Positions 1-8,616 of a DNA stretch of 64,000 bases are shown here, in pieces. Both the position numbers and the translations under genes were made by a program. The first letter of the stretch is position 1, and every line of letters begins with the position of its first letter. A model generated the notes under the pieces. It saw only the letters and a program-made list of their open reading frames with translations. It was not told where the DNA came from and made no database searches. The stretch spans positions 4,438,701 to 4,502,700 of the forward strand of contig NZ_CP054919.1 of assembly GCF_013364235.1 (NCBI RefSeq). Reading direction: 5' to 3'. Source of the DNA: Kitasatospora sp. NA04385. GTDB taxonomy: Bacteria > Actinomycetota > Actinomycetes > Streptomycetales > Streptomycetaceae.

Positions 1-18
1 CGCCCCGGCACCTTTCTT

Positions 19-30
19 GAGCGACCGCTC
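19..30. promoter_or_regulatory. Candidate TetR operator (palindrome at the TetR start)
   Basis: GAGCGACCGCTC is a perfect 5-bp inverted repeat around a 2-base centre. It lies just upstream of the ATG codons of the TetR gene, where an autorepressor would block transcription or initiation. TetR dimers usually bind short palindromes next to their own gene, so this is a likely autoregulatory operator. That it is bound by this protein is inference. Confidence 0.45.
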
Positions 31-34
31 TAAA

Positions 35-733
35 ATGGCTGGCATGGCAGCAGCGGAGACGGCGGGCACGAACGGCGCAACGGCCAAGCGGGGCCGCCCG
101 CCGGCCTTCGACCGGGCGGAGGTGCTGGCGGCGGCGACCAGGCTGTTCTGGGAGCGCGGCTACCAGGCCACCTCGGTGGGCGAGTTGACCGGGGCGATGG
201 GGATCAAGCCGGGCAGCCTGTACGCGGCGTTCGGCGACAAGGCGGCGCTGTTCCGCGAGGTGGTGGAGGCGTACGGGCACTCGCCGGAGGGGGAGTTCCT
301 GGCGGTGGCGCTGGCCGAGGAGGCGTCGGCGCGGGCGGCGTTCGCCCGGGTCCTGCGGGAGGCGGCGCGGATCTACTCGGACCCGGAGCACCCGGCGGGC
401 TGCCTGGTGATCTGCGCGGCCGCCAACGTCACGGCCCAGGACGAGGAGGTGGCGACGTTCCTGCGCGGGCGGCGGGCGATGAGCCTGCGGCTGTTCGAGG
501 AGCGGCTGACGGACGCCGAGCGGCTGGGCGAGCTGCCGCCGGGGGCCTCCCCGGCGGTGCTGGCGCGGTACTTCGGGGCGGTGCTGCAGGGCATGTCGCA
601 GCGGGCCAGGGACGGGGCGGACGCGGCGGAGCTGACGGCGACGGCCGAACTGGCGCTGGCGGCCTGGCCGGCGGCCGGGGGCCGGGGGGAGCACCCGTAC
701 GGAAACCGGGGCGGAGAACGTACGCTCGCCGGT
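35..733 (+). CDS. TetR/AcrR-family transcriptional regulator (no own stop codon)
   Basis: Transcriptional repressor of unknown ligand. The N-terminal third has the TetR helix-turn-helix (FDRAEVLAAATRLFWERG, then a recognition helix around GIKPGSLYAAFGDK), followed by a helical ligand-binding domain. The AcrR-like helix 1 with LFWERGY is typical of a subgroup controlling divergent oxidoreductase or efflux genes; any divergent target lies left of the window. Starts are possible at TTG 17, ATG 35 or ATG 44. I prefer an ATG because the palindrome covers the TTG region. The frame has no stop at the natural end of the domain (around 680) and runs into mshD in frame, staying open to 1474. A one-base shift would end it at a TGA at 745. 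A lost stop, an indel or a real fusion are all possible. Confidence 0.75.
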
Positions 734-1658
734 ATGCGGACTTCTGAGAACACGTCAGGTGCGGACCGGGTCGAGCGGGTCGAGGTGCTGACGCCGGAGC
801 AGGCGGGTGCGGTGCGGGAGCTGCTCGCGGCGGCGGCCCGGGCGGACGGGCGGGAGGCGGTGTCGGAGGCCGGACGGCTGCGGATCCGGCCGGACAGCCC
901 GCGCGAGGGGGTGCGGCACCTGGTGCAGTCGGTGGACGGGGCGGTGGTCGGCTACGCGCAGGTCGAGGGCGCCGGGCCGGGGACGGTGGAGCTGACGGTG
1001 GCGCCGGCCGAGCGCGGCCGGGCTGGGCGGCGCGCTGGTGCGCGAGGTGCTGGCGGGGGCCGGGGCCGCCGACGGGCTGGACTTCTGGGCGCACGGCGGC
1101 CTCCCGGCGGCCCGGCACCTGGCGGAGGTGCACGGGGCGGTGCTGGTGCGCGAGCTGCGGCAGATGCGGCGCACCGCGCCGGCGCCGGACGCGGTGCCGC
1201 TGCCGGCCGGCGTGGAGCTGCGGACGTTCGAGCCGGGCCGGGACGAGGCGGCCTGGCTGGCGCTGAACGCGCTGGCCTTCGCGCACCACCCGGAGCAGGG
1301 CTCCTGGACGGAGCGCGACCTGGCGGAGCGGATCGCCGAGCCGTGGTTCGACCCGAAGGGCTTCTTCCTGGCGGAGCGGGACGGCCGGCTGGTGGGCTAC
1401 CACTGGACGAAGACCCAGCCGGACGGTCTGGGCGAGGTGTACGTGGTGGGGGTGGATCCGGCCGAGCAGGGTAATGGCCTGGGTAAGGCGTTGACGGCGG
1501 TGGGCCTGCGGCACCTGGTGCTGGAGCGTGGCCTGCCGACGGTGATGCTGTACGTGGACGCGGACAACGCGGCGGCTGTCCGGGTGTACGAACGGTCGGG
1601 TTTCGCCGTCCACGAGGTCGACCTGATGTACCGGTGGGAGCCGTCCGGCCCGCGCTGA
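734..1658 (+). pseudogene. mshD: Mycothiol synthase MshD, frameshifted
   Basis: Mycothiol synthase acetylates cysteinyl-glucosaminyl-inositol with acetyl-CoA, the last step in making the actinobacterial thiol mycothiol. Two GNAT domains are visible. The N-terminal half is read from ATG 734; the C-terminal half is in another frame ending at 1658, with the acetyl-CoA loop EQGNGLGKAL and the typical ending FAVHEVDLMYRW. The frames switch near 1019-1025, inside the first GNAT pyrophosphate loop: AERGR is followed by one base, then LGGALVREVL. Restoring two bases gives the expected RGRGLGGAL and a 308-residue protein, about the family length. The gene is therefore complete apart from this indel. 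Either the assembly has an error or the cell lacks normal MshD. Confidence 0.85.
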
Positions 1659-1669
1659 GCTGGCCGAAC

Positions 1670-1695
1670 GCGGGCGGAGGGGGACGTCCGCCCGC
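1670..1695 (+). terminator. Hairpin after mshD
   Basis: A 9-bp perfect GC-rich stem (GCGGGCGGA / TCCGCCCGC) with an 8-base loop sits 11 bases after the mshD stop. There is no U-tract, as is usual in streptomycetes. It likely ends the TetR-mshD transcript before the ppk promoter region. Confidence 0.5.
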
Positions 1696-1739
1696 AGCCA
1701 CAGGGGCGACGGACTCAGCTTTCCTCCCGGCCATGCGGT

Positions 1740-1761
1740 GTTTACCGTGGATTCAATTGAC
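1740..1761 (+). promoter_or_regulatory. Candidate PHO box upstream of ppk
   Basis: Two adjacent 11-base units, GTTTACCGTGG and ATTCAATTGAC, fit the PhoP direct-repeat pattern (GTTCACC-like then GTTCAT-like) found in Streptomyces PHO boxes. The second unit is the weaker. It lies about 180 bases upstream of the ppk ATG. Streptomyces ppk genes are known PhoP targets, which fits the location; binding here is inferred. Confidence 0.5.
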
Positions 1762-1943
1762 GCCGCGAAGATCACAGAATGTCGTCCGTATTGCCGCGTC
1801 CGCGTCACCGCTCCACCCACCGCCCGCCCGGGCGGGTCCCGGCCTCCCCGGGCGGGTGGACCTGGGTCGACGAGGACGACCAGCTTGCGGAGTCATGCCC
1901 TTCGCCCCACCGGGGCCGCGTCCTGCAGGAGGAGCTGGAACCG

Positions 1944-4382
1944 ATGAGCATCCCCCGCCCCGTCTCCGACTCGGCCGGTTCGGCCGAGCGCAGCAGTGAG
2001 CAGAAGCCGGCCGCGCGGTCGGGTGTCAGGTCCGGGTCCGGTGCCGGCGGCAGGGTCGCCGCCGGCAAGGACGCGGGCAAGGAGTCCGGCAAGGAGGCGC
2101 GGCCGCGCGCGGTGCCGTCGCGCGGCAAGGCCAAGGCGGTCGAGCCCAAGACGGTCGAGCCGAAGGCGGTCGAGCCCAAGGAGGCGGCCGTCCCCGGGGC
2201 GGAGTCCGGGGCCCCGGCCGATCCGGTGCGGGCGGCGACGGCGCTGCCCGCGGCGGTGTCGGCGGCCTTCCAGGCGGGCGCCGCGGGCGCCGCGGGCGCG
2301 GAGGAGGCCGAGCTGCCGCAGGGCCGGTTCCTGGACCGCGAGCGCAGCTGGCTGGCGTTCAACGAGCGGGTGCTGGAGCTCGCGGAGGACCCGGACATCC
2401 CGCTGCTGGAGCGGGCCAAGTTCCTGGCGATCTTCGCGTCCAACCTGGACGAGTTCTTCATGGTGCGGGTGGCCGGCCTCAAGCGCCGGATCGCCACCGG
2501 GGTGGCGCAGCGCTCGGCGTCCGGCCTGCAGCCGCGCGAGGTGCTGGACCTGATCTGGCGGCGTTCGCGCGAGCTGATGGCGCGTCACGCGGCGACGTTC
2601 CAGCAGGAGGTGCTGCCGGACCTGGCGTCCGAGGGCATCGAGCTGGTGCGCTGGCCGGATCTGGCGGAGGCCGAGCAGGCCCGGCTGCACACGCTGTTCC
2701 GGCAGCAGATCTTCCCGGTCCTGACGCCGCTGGCGGTCGACCCGGCGCACCCGTTCCCGTACATATCGGGGCTGTCGCTGAACCTGGCGGTGGTGGTGCG
2801 CAACCCGGTGTCGGGGCACAAGCACTTCGCCCGGGTGAAGGTCCCGCAGTCGCTGTCCCGGTTCCTGGAGGCGTCGCCGCAGCGGTACGTGCCGCTGGAG
2901 GACGTGATGGGGGCGCACCTGGAGGAGCTGTTCCCGGGGATGGAGGTGCTCGCCCACCACGCGTTCCGGGTCACCCGCAACGAGGACCTGGAGGTGGAGG
3001 AGGACGACACCGAGAACATCCTGAAGGCGCTGGAGAAGGAGCTGATGCGGCGCCGCTTCGGCCCGCCGGTGCGCCTGGAGGTCGAGGAGTCGATCGACCC
3101 GTACATCCTGGACCTGCTGGTGCGGGAGCTGAACATCACCGAGGCGGAGGTCTTCCCGCTGCCCGGGCCGCTGGACCTGACCGGGCTGTTCGGGATCGCC
3201 GACCTGGACCGGCCGGAGCTGCGGTACCCGAAGTTCGTGGCGGGCACGGCGCGCGGGCTGACCGACGTGGAGTCGGCGACGCTGCCGGACATCTTCGCGG
3301 CGATGCGCGAGCGGGACGTGCTGCTGCACCACCCGTACGACTCGTTCTCCACCTCGGTGCAGGCGTTCCTGGAGCAGGCCGCCGCGGACCCGCACGTGCT
3401 GGCGATCAAGCAGACGCTGTACCGCACCTCCGGTGACTCGCCGATCGTGGACGCGCTGATCGACGCGGCCGAGTCCGGCAAGCAGGTGCTGGTGCTGGTG
3501 GAGATCAAGGCCCGGTTCGACGAGCAGGCGAACATCAAGTGGGCCCGGAAGCTGGAGGAGTCCGGCTGCCACGTGGTGTACGGCCTGGTCGGGCTGAAGA
3601 CGCACTGCAAGCTCTCGCTGGTGGTCCGCCAGGAGGGCGACACGCTGCGCCGGTACTCGCACGTGGGCACCGGCAACTACCACCCGAAGACGGCCCGGCT
3701 GTACGAGGACCTGGGCCTGCTGACGGCGGACCAGCAGGTCGGCGCGGACCTGTCGGACCTGTTCAACCGGCTGTCGGGCTACTCGCGGCGCGAGTCGTAC
3801 CGGCGGCTGCTGACCGCGCCGCGCGGGCTGCGGGACGGGCTGGTGGCGCGGATCAACGGGGAGATCGCGCACCACCGGGCCGGGCGGCCGGCCTTCGTCA
3901 AGGTCAAGGTCAACTCGATCGTCGACGAGGTGGTGATCGACGCGCTGTACCGGGCCTCGCAGGCCGGGGTGCCGGTGGACGTGTGGGTGCGCGGCATCTG
4001 CGCGATCCGGCCGGGCGTGCCCGGGCTGAGCGAGAACGTCCGGGTGCGGTCGATACTCGGGCGGTTCCTGGAGCACTCGCGGGTGTTCGTGTTCGGCAAC
4101 GGCGGCGACCCGGAGGTGTGGATCGGCAGCGCCGACATGATGCACCGCAACCTGGACCGCCGGATCGAGGCGCTGGTGCGGGTCACCGACCCGGCGCACC
4201 GGGCCGAGCTGAACGGGCTGCTGGAGCTGGGCGTCTCGGACGAGACCGACTCCTGGCACCTGGGCGCCGACGGCACCTGGACCAGGCACGCGCAGGACGC
4301 CGAGGGACGGCCGCTGCGCCACGTCCAGGACCTGCTGATCGACTCGCGCCGCCGCAACCGCGGCTCCGCCGCCGCGCGCTGA
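1944..4382 (+). CDS. ppk: Polyphosphate kinase 1
   Basis: PPK1 transfers the gamma phosphate of ATP reversibly onto polyphosphate. The PPK1 core starts with FLDRERSWLAFNERVLE and continues through the middle domain and two phospholipase D-like C-terminal domains; the active-site region SHVGTGNYHPKTARLYED is intact. ATG 1944 is chosen over the longer open frame because CAGGAGGAG precedes it at good spacing. The 812-residue protein has a roughly 120-residue low-complexity Ala/Lys/Glu N-terminal extension with a repeated VEPK motif, longer than in most bacteria. It begins the phosphate island, with a candidate PHO box upstream. Confidence 0.96.
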   Translation: MSIPRPVSDSAGSAERSSEQKPAARSGVRSGSGAGGRVAAGKDAGKESGKEARPRAVPSRGKAKAVEPKTVEPKAVEPKEAAVPGAESGAPADPVRAATALPAAVSAAFQAGAAGAAGAEEAELPQGRFLDRERSWLAFNERVLELAEDPDIPLLERAKFLAIFASNLDEFFMVRVAGLKRRIATGVAQRSASGLQPREVLDLIWRRSRELMARHAATFQQEVLPDLASEGIELVRWPDLAEAEQARLHTLFRQQIFPVLTPLAVDPAHPFPYISGLSLNLAVVVRNPVSGHKHFARVKVPQSLSRFLEASPQRYVPLEDVMGAHLEELFPGMEVLAHHAFRVTRNEDLEVEEDDTENILKALEKELMRRRFGPPVRLEVEESIDPYILDLLVRELNITEAEVFPLPGPLDLTGLFGIADLDRPELRYPKFVAGTARGLTDVESATLPDIFAAMRERDVLLHHPYDSFSTSVQAFLEQAAADPHVLAIKQTLYRTSGDSPIVDALIDAAESGKQVLVLVEIKARFDEQANIKWARKLEESGCHVVYGLVGLKTHCKLSLVVRQEGDTLRRYSHVGTGNYHPKTARLYEDLGLLTADQQVGADLSDLFNRLSGYSRRESYRRLLTAPRGLRDGLVARINGEIAHHRAGRPAFVKVKVNSIVDEVVIDALYRASQAGVPVDVWVRGICAIRPGVPGLSENVRVRSILGRFLEHSRVFVFGNGGDPEVWIGSADMMHRNLDRRIEALVRVTDPAHRAELNGLLELGVSDETDSWHLGADGTWTRHAQDAEGRPLRHVQDLLIDSRRRNRGSAAAR

Positions 4383-4390
4383 GCGGCACC

Positions 4391-4421
4391 CCGCCCGCGC
4401 CGGGCCTCCCGGCGCGGGCGG
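4391..4421 (+). terminator. Hairpin between ppk and the CHAD gene
   Basis: A perfect 14-bp stem (CCGCCCGCGCCGGG and its complement) closes a 3-base loop about 8 bases after the ppk stop. With no U-tract it may act as an intrinsic terminator or as an attenuator that lowers expression of the CHAD and Nudix genes relative to ppk. Confidence 0.55.
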
Positions 4422-4471
4422 ACTGCACCCCTGGGGCAGGCCCAGGGAGGAGATCGGGGAGAGCCACAGCC

Positions 4472-5537
4472 ATGACCGATGCGCCGACGACGGCTCCGGT
4501 GGCGCGCGCCGCGACCGCCGGGGAGGTCCTTGCCGGCTACCTGACCGTCCAGGCGGGCGCGTTCCTGCGCGCCCTGCCGCAGGCGGTCGGCGAGGCGGGG
4601 TCCAGACCGGGGGCGCTCCCGGCGTCGGCGCGGGCCGCGGACGACCTGCTGCGCGCGGTGCGCCGGGTCGGCGGGGTGCTGCACACCTTCGGGGCGGCGT
4701 TCGACCCGCAGTGGGCGCAGGAGTCGCGCACCGAGCTGCGCTGGCTGCTCGACCTGCTGGCGCGGGAGCCGGGCTGCCGGCGGCGGGCGGTGCGGCTGCT
4801 GGGCGCGCTGGACTCGCTGGCCGACACCTCGCCGGACGGGGCGGGAATGCTGGCCGGGCACGCGGGCGCGCCCAAGGCCCGGGCGCTGCTGGAGCGACAG
4901 CTCACGCTGGCCAGGACCAGGGCGCACACCGTGCTGCTGCAGGAGCTGCGCTCGGCCCGGCTGCACGCGCTGGCGGACCGGATGACGCTGCTGGCGGGGG
5001 ACGTGCCGCTGGTGGCGCCGGCGGCCGCGGAGCCGGCGGCGGCGCTGCTGCCGCGGACCGCGGCGGCGCTGGGGCGCTGCTGGGGCGGGCGAGCGGCTGC
5101 CGTGGCAGCGGTCGGCGCAGGCGTACGGCGGGGCGGGCCTGCACCGGCTGGGCGCGGTGGAGGAGGAGCCGCCCGGGGTGCCGGCGGCGCGGACGGCGGC
5201 GGACGCGGACGCGGCGCTGGCGGCGGACGACGCGCCGTGGCTGCGGGCCCGGATCCTGGTGAAGCGGGCCAGGTACGCGCTGGAGGTGTGCGGGGCGCCG
5301 GGCGAGGGCCTGGCCGAGCTGGACGGGGTGCTGGCGCGGCACCAGGAGGCGTCGGACGCGGCGGTGACGGTGGCGACGGCGGCGCGCACGCCGCGGATCA
5401 CCCCGGCGACGGCGTACGTGCTGGGCGTGGTGCACGCGGACCAGCGTTTGGAGGTCGAGTCGGCCCGGTACGCTTTCGGGCGCCAGTGGCCGGGGGTGGC
5501 GCCCGGGCTGGTCGGCCCGGCGGCGCTGCCGGACTGA
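4472..5537 (+). pseudogene. CHAD-domain (polyphosphate-associated) protein, frameshifted
   Basis: CHAD domains are helical histidine-rich or basic bundles that bind polyphosphate, and they often lie beside ppk as here. The first about 200 residues read from ATG 4472 (VRRVGGVLHTFGAAFD and following helices). The C-terminal half (ERLPWQRSAQAYGG, then LRARILVKRARYALEVCG and YVLGVVHADQRLEVE) is in a different frame that ends at 5537. The frames change between about 5060 and 5095 in a G-rich run, which requires one base removed or two added. Both halves have normal actinobacterial codon usage, so the lesion is recent or an assembly indel. Confidence 0.75.
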
Positions 5538-5556
5538 GCCCCGTTCCCCCGCCCGG

Positions 5557-6081
5557 ATGGACCGCGTACCGCAGATGGCAGATCGTTCCTCCCCGCCCGA
5601 CCGTGCCCCGGCCCGGTCGGGCGGTGCCCGTCTCGACCGCCGTCCGGCGGCGGGCTCCCGTTCGACGGTGCTGGCGGCGGGGGCGGTGCTCTGGGTGCCG
5701 GGGCCGCCGAAGAAGGGCGGCAAGGGCCGCAAGAAGCCGCGGATCGCGCTGGTGCACCGGCCCAAGTACGACGACTGGAGCCTGCCCAAGGGGAAGCTGG
5801 ACCCGGGCGAGGGCTGGCGGACGGCGGCGCTGCGCGAGGTGCTGGAGGAGACCGGGATGCGCTGCGTGCTGGGCCCCGAGCTGCCGGTGCAGCACTACCT
5901 GGCGAACGGCCGGCCGAAGGAGGTCCGATACTGGTCGGCGGTGCCGACGGGCGGCTCGTTCCGGCCGAACCGGGAGGTGGACCGGCTGGAGTGGCTGCCG
6001 CCGCGGCGGGCCAAGGAGCGGCTGACCCACCCGCGCGACCGGGTGCTGGTGGACGCGCTGCTGGAGCTGCTGCTCGGCTGA
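5557..6081 (+). CDS. Nudix hydrolase (MutT-like)
   Basis: Hydrolyses nucleoside diphosphates linked to another group; the exact substrate is not visible. The Nudix box is complete around residues 79-101 (GKLDPGEG then ALREVLEETGM, matching GX5EX7REUXEEXGU). It resembles the catalytic domain of mycobacterial MutT1 but lacks the histidine-phosphatase domain at 174 residues. The first 45 residues are a Pro/Arg/Ser-rich linker, so a shorter start at ATG 5575 is possible. Placement between the CHAD gene and pstS suggests a role in diphospho-nucleotide, diadenosine-polyphosphate or inositol-pyrophosphate turnover (inference). Confidence 0.85.
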   Translation: MDRVPQMADRSSPPDRAPARSGGARLDRRPAAGSRSTVLAAGAVLWVPGPPKKGGKGRKKPRIALVHRPKYDDWSLPKGKLDPGEGWRTAALREVLEETGMRCVLGPELPVQHYLANGRPKEVRYWSAVPTGGSFRPNREVDRLEWLPPRRAKERLTHPRDRVLVDALLELLLG

Positions 6082-6184
6082 GGGCCGTCCGGGTGGTCCG
6101 CCCCGGTCGTCCGGGTGATCTGCCCGCGCCCGGGCCGTGACGCAACCGTTACTACCGGCCGCAGTTTCCTGACGTCCCTTCGAG

Positions 6185-6239
6185 GTTCACTCCCCGTTCA
6201 TTTGTGACGGGCTGACGCGTCACCTGTCCTGCCTAACTT
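6185..6239 (+). promoter_or_regulatory. PHO box and promoter of pstSCAB
   Basis: Two perfect-length 11-base direct repeats, GTTCACTCCCC (6185-6195) and GTTCATTTGTG (6196-6206), match the Streptomyces PhoP operator well. Downstream, CTGACG (6212-6217), a 16-base spacer and TAACTT (6234-6239) form a plausible -35/-10. PhoP bound just upstream of the -35 would activate pstS under phosphate starvation, as known in S. coelicolor. Confidence 0.8.
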
Positions 6240-6325
6240 CTGGGTTACCGGAGGGCCGAAAGGGCCCCGGACCACAGCAAAACCGGTCGTTCCGAGACCG
6301 GCATTGCCTCAGAAAGGGACACCCA

Positions 6326-7471
6326 GTGAACCTGCGGAACGGCCGCTCCAAGGCCCTCGCCATCGGTGCCGTCGCGCTCGTCTCCACGCTGTCGCTCTCG
6401 GCTTGCGGCACGGACGACAACACCAAGAACACCACCGGTTCGTCGTCGGCCTCGGGTGGCGCCGCCGCCCCCACCGCTGCCAAGATCGCCTGCGCCGACA
6501 AGGGCGGCCAGCTGCTGGCCGCGGGTTCGACCGCGCAGACCCCGGCGATCGACGTCTGGAAGGCCGCCTACAGCGCCGCCTGCTCCAGCGCCACCCTGAC
6601 CTACGGCGGCGGCGGCTCCGGTGCCGGCGTCACCCAGTTCAACCAGGGCAAGATCGCCTTCGCGGGTTCCGACTCGGCCCTGAAGCCGGCCGAGGTCGAC
6701 GCCTCCAAGAGCGTCTGCACCGGTGGCCAGGCGATCGACCTCCCGATGGTCGGCGGCCTGATCTCGATCGTCTTCAACGTCGAGGGTGTCGACAAGCTGG
6801 TCCTGGACGGCCCGACCCTGGCGAAGATCTTCGACGCGCAGATCACCAAGTGGAACGACCCGGCGATCGCCGCCCTGAACGCGGGCGTGAACCTGCCGGC
6901 CGCCGACATCCAGGCGATCCACCGCTCGGACGACTCCGGCACCACCGCCAACCTGACCGGCTACCTGGCCAAGGCCGGCGGCGGCAACTGGAAGTACCCG
7001 GCCTCCAAGACCTGGGCGGGCCAGGGCGGCCAGTCCGCGAACGGCTCCGCCGGCGTCGCCTCGCAGGTCAAGGGCGTCAAGAACTCGATCTCCTACGTCG
7101 AGCTGTCCTACGCCCAGACCAACAAGCTGAACAGCGCCTCGATCAACACCGGCGCCTCCAAGCCGGTCGAGGCCACCGCCGCCAACGCCGCCGCCACCCT
7201 GGCCGCCGCCAAGGTCATCGGCACCGGTGCCGACCTGGCGCTGGACATCGACTACGCGACCAAGGCCGAGGGCAACTACCCGCTGACCCTGGTCACCTAC
7301 GAGATCGTCTGCGACAAGGGCAACAAGGCCGACAGCCTGCCGGTCCTCAAGTCCTTCCTGAACTACACCGTCAGCGCCGACGGCCAGCAGGCCATCGGTG
7401 CGGTCGGCTACGTGCCGCTGCCGACCGAGCTCGCGGCCAAGGTCAAGACCCAGATCGACGCCCTGGCCTGA
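6326..7471 (+). CDS. pstS: Phosphate ABC transporter substrate-binding lipoprotein PstS
   Basis: High-affinity extracellular phosphate receptor of the Pst transporter. The signal peptide ends in the lipobox LSAC with the lipidated Cys at residue 27, followed by a Ser/Thr/Ala linker. The periplasmic-binding fold shows the usual phosphate-contact stretches (AAGSTAQ, AFAGSDSAL, HRSDDSGTT). GTG 6326 is preceded by AAAGGG. At 381 residues it is the usual length. It is first in a pstSCAB operon and is separated from pstC by a strong hairpin, which would let the binding protein be made in excess over the permease. Confidence 0.97.
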   Translation: MNLRNGRSKALAIGAVALVSTLSLSACGTDDNTKNTTGSSSASGGAAAPTAAKIACADKGGQLLAAGSTAQTPAIDVWKAAYSAACSSATLTYGGGGSGAGVTQFNQGKIAFAGSDSALKPAEVDASKSVCTGGQAIDLPMVGGLISIVFNVEGVDKLVLDGPTLAKIFDAQITKWNDPAIAALNAGVNLPAADIQAIHRSDDSGTTANLTGYLAKAGGGNWKYPASKTWAGQGGQSANGSAGVASQVKGVKNSISYVELSYAQTNKLNSASINTGASKPVEATAANAAATLAAAKVIGTGADLALDIDYATKAEGNYPLTLVTYEIVCDKGNKADSLPVLKSFLNYTVSADGQQAIGAVGYVPLPTELAAKVKTQIDALA

Positions 7472-7484
7472 GCCCGGGCGACGA

Positions 7485-7530
7485 CCGGCCGGGCGGCCCC
7501 CGAAGGAGGGGGGAGGGGCCGCCCGGCCGG
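7485..7530 (+). terminator. Attenuating hairpin between pstS and pstC
   Basis: A perfect 16-bp stem (CCGGCCGGGCGGCCCC pairing with 7515-7530) encloses a 14-base purine-rich loop. It begins 14 bases after the pstS stop. Partial termination here would give more pstS than pstCAB mRNA, as in other pst operons. Confidence 0.65.
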
Positions 7531-7632
7531 GGTGTCCGTCGCAGCGCACCACCCACCACGAGAACGTCCGGGGCACCGCCGCCATGGTGCCGCCCTCCGC
7601 GGGGCAGCGCCGCCAGACCGGAGTAAACGACC

Positions 7633-8616
7633 ATGACTTCTGCACCCCCCGCCGACGCGCGGGGACGGACTCGACGCAGCCGGGGCGACAGCCGCCGCGG
7701 CGACAGCGTGTTCTTCAACCTCTCCCGGGGCTCGGGCATCCTGCTGCTGGTCATCATGGCCGCCATCGCGGGCTTCCTCGCCTACCGCTCCTTCCTCGCG
7801 CTGGGCAAGAACGAGGGCAACTTCCTCACCACCTTCGAGTGGGCCCCGGACGGCGTGAAGCCGGTGTTCGGCATCGCCGTCCTCACCTTCGGAACGCTGG
7901 TCAGCGCGTTGATCGCGATGGTGATCGCGGTGCCGGTCGCGGTCGGCATCGCGCTGTTCATCTCGCACTACGCGCCGCGCCGGATCGCCCAGCCGTTCGC
8001 CTACCTGGTGGACCTGCTGGCCGCCGTCCCGTCCATCGTCTACGGCCTGTGGGGCGTGCTGTTCCTCGTCCCGCACATGGACGGCCTGACCAGCTGGATG
8101 GACCAGTACCTCGGCTGGACGTACGTCTTCGACCAGTCCAGCACCGGCGTCCCGGCCCGCAACCTGTTCACCGTCGGCGTGCTGCTCGCGATCATGGTGC
8201 TGCCGATCATCACCGCCGTCACCCGCGAGGTGTTCCGGCAGGTCCCGCGGATGCACGAGGAGGCGGCGCTCGCCCTCGGCGCGACCCGCTGGGAGATGAT
8301 CCGCACCGCGGTGCTGCCCTTCGGCCGCCCGGGCATCATCTCCGCGTCGATGCTCGGCCTGGGCCGCGCGCTCGGCGAGACCATCGCGGTCGCCACCGTG
8401 CTCTCCACCAACAGCGTGCTGTCGCTGCACCTGCTCGACCCGGGCGGCGGCACCTTCGCGGAGAACATCGCGCTGAAGTTCAACGAGGCCCAGCCGCTGG
8501 GCCGGGACGCCCTGATGGCCTCCGGCCTGGTCCTGTTCGTCATCACCCTGCTGGTGAACGGCGCGGCCCGCATGATCATCGCCCGTCGCAAGGAGTACTC
8601 GGGGGCCGCCGCGTGA
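7633..8616 (+). CDS. pstC: Phosphate ABC transporter permease PstC
   Basis: Integral membrane half of the phosphate channel. Six membrane segments are visible, the first at about residues 35-55 (GILLLVIMAAIAGFLAYRSFLA). The cytoplasmic EAA loop that docks on PstB reads EEAALALGATRWEMIRTAVLP. At 327 residues it is a standard PstC. Its stop overlaps the pstA start (GTGA), so the two are translationally coupled. Confidence 0.96.
   Translation: MTSAPPADARGRTRRSRGDSRRGDSVFFNLSRGSGILLLVIMAAIAGFLAYRSFLALGKNEGNFLTTFEWAPDGVKPVFGIAVLTFGTLVSALIAMVIAVPVAVGIALFISHYAPRRIAQPFAYLVDLLAAVPSIVYGLWGVLFLVPHMDGLTSWMDQYLGWTYVFDQSSTGVPARNLFTVGVLLAIMVLPIITAVTREVFRQVPRMHEEAALALGATRWEMIRTAVLPFGRPGIISASMLGLGRALGETIAVATVLSTNSVLSLHLLDPGGGTFAENIALKFNEAQPLGRDALMASGLVLFVITLLVNGAARMIIARRKEYSGAAA

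Noticed and set aside
2130..2190. Short imperfect repeats (VEPK codons) in ppk
   Set aside because: They are part of the low-complexity N-terminal extension of the kinase and are noted there; not a separate element.
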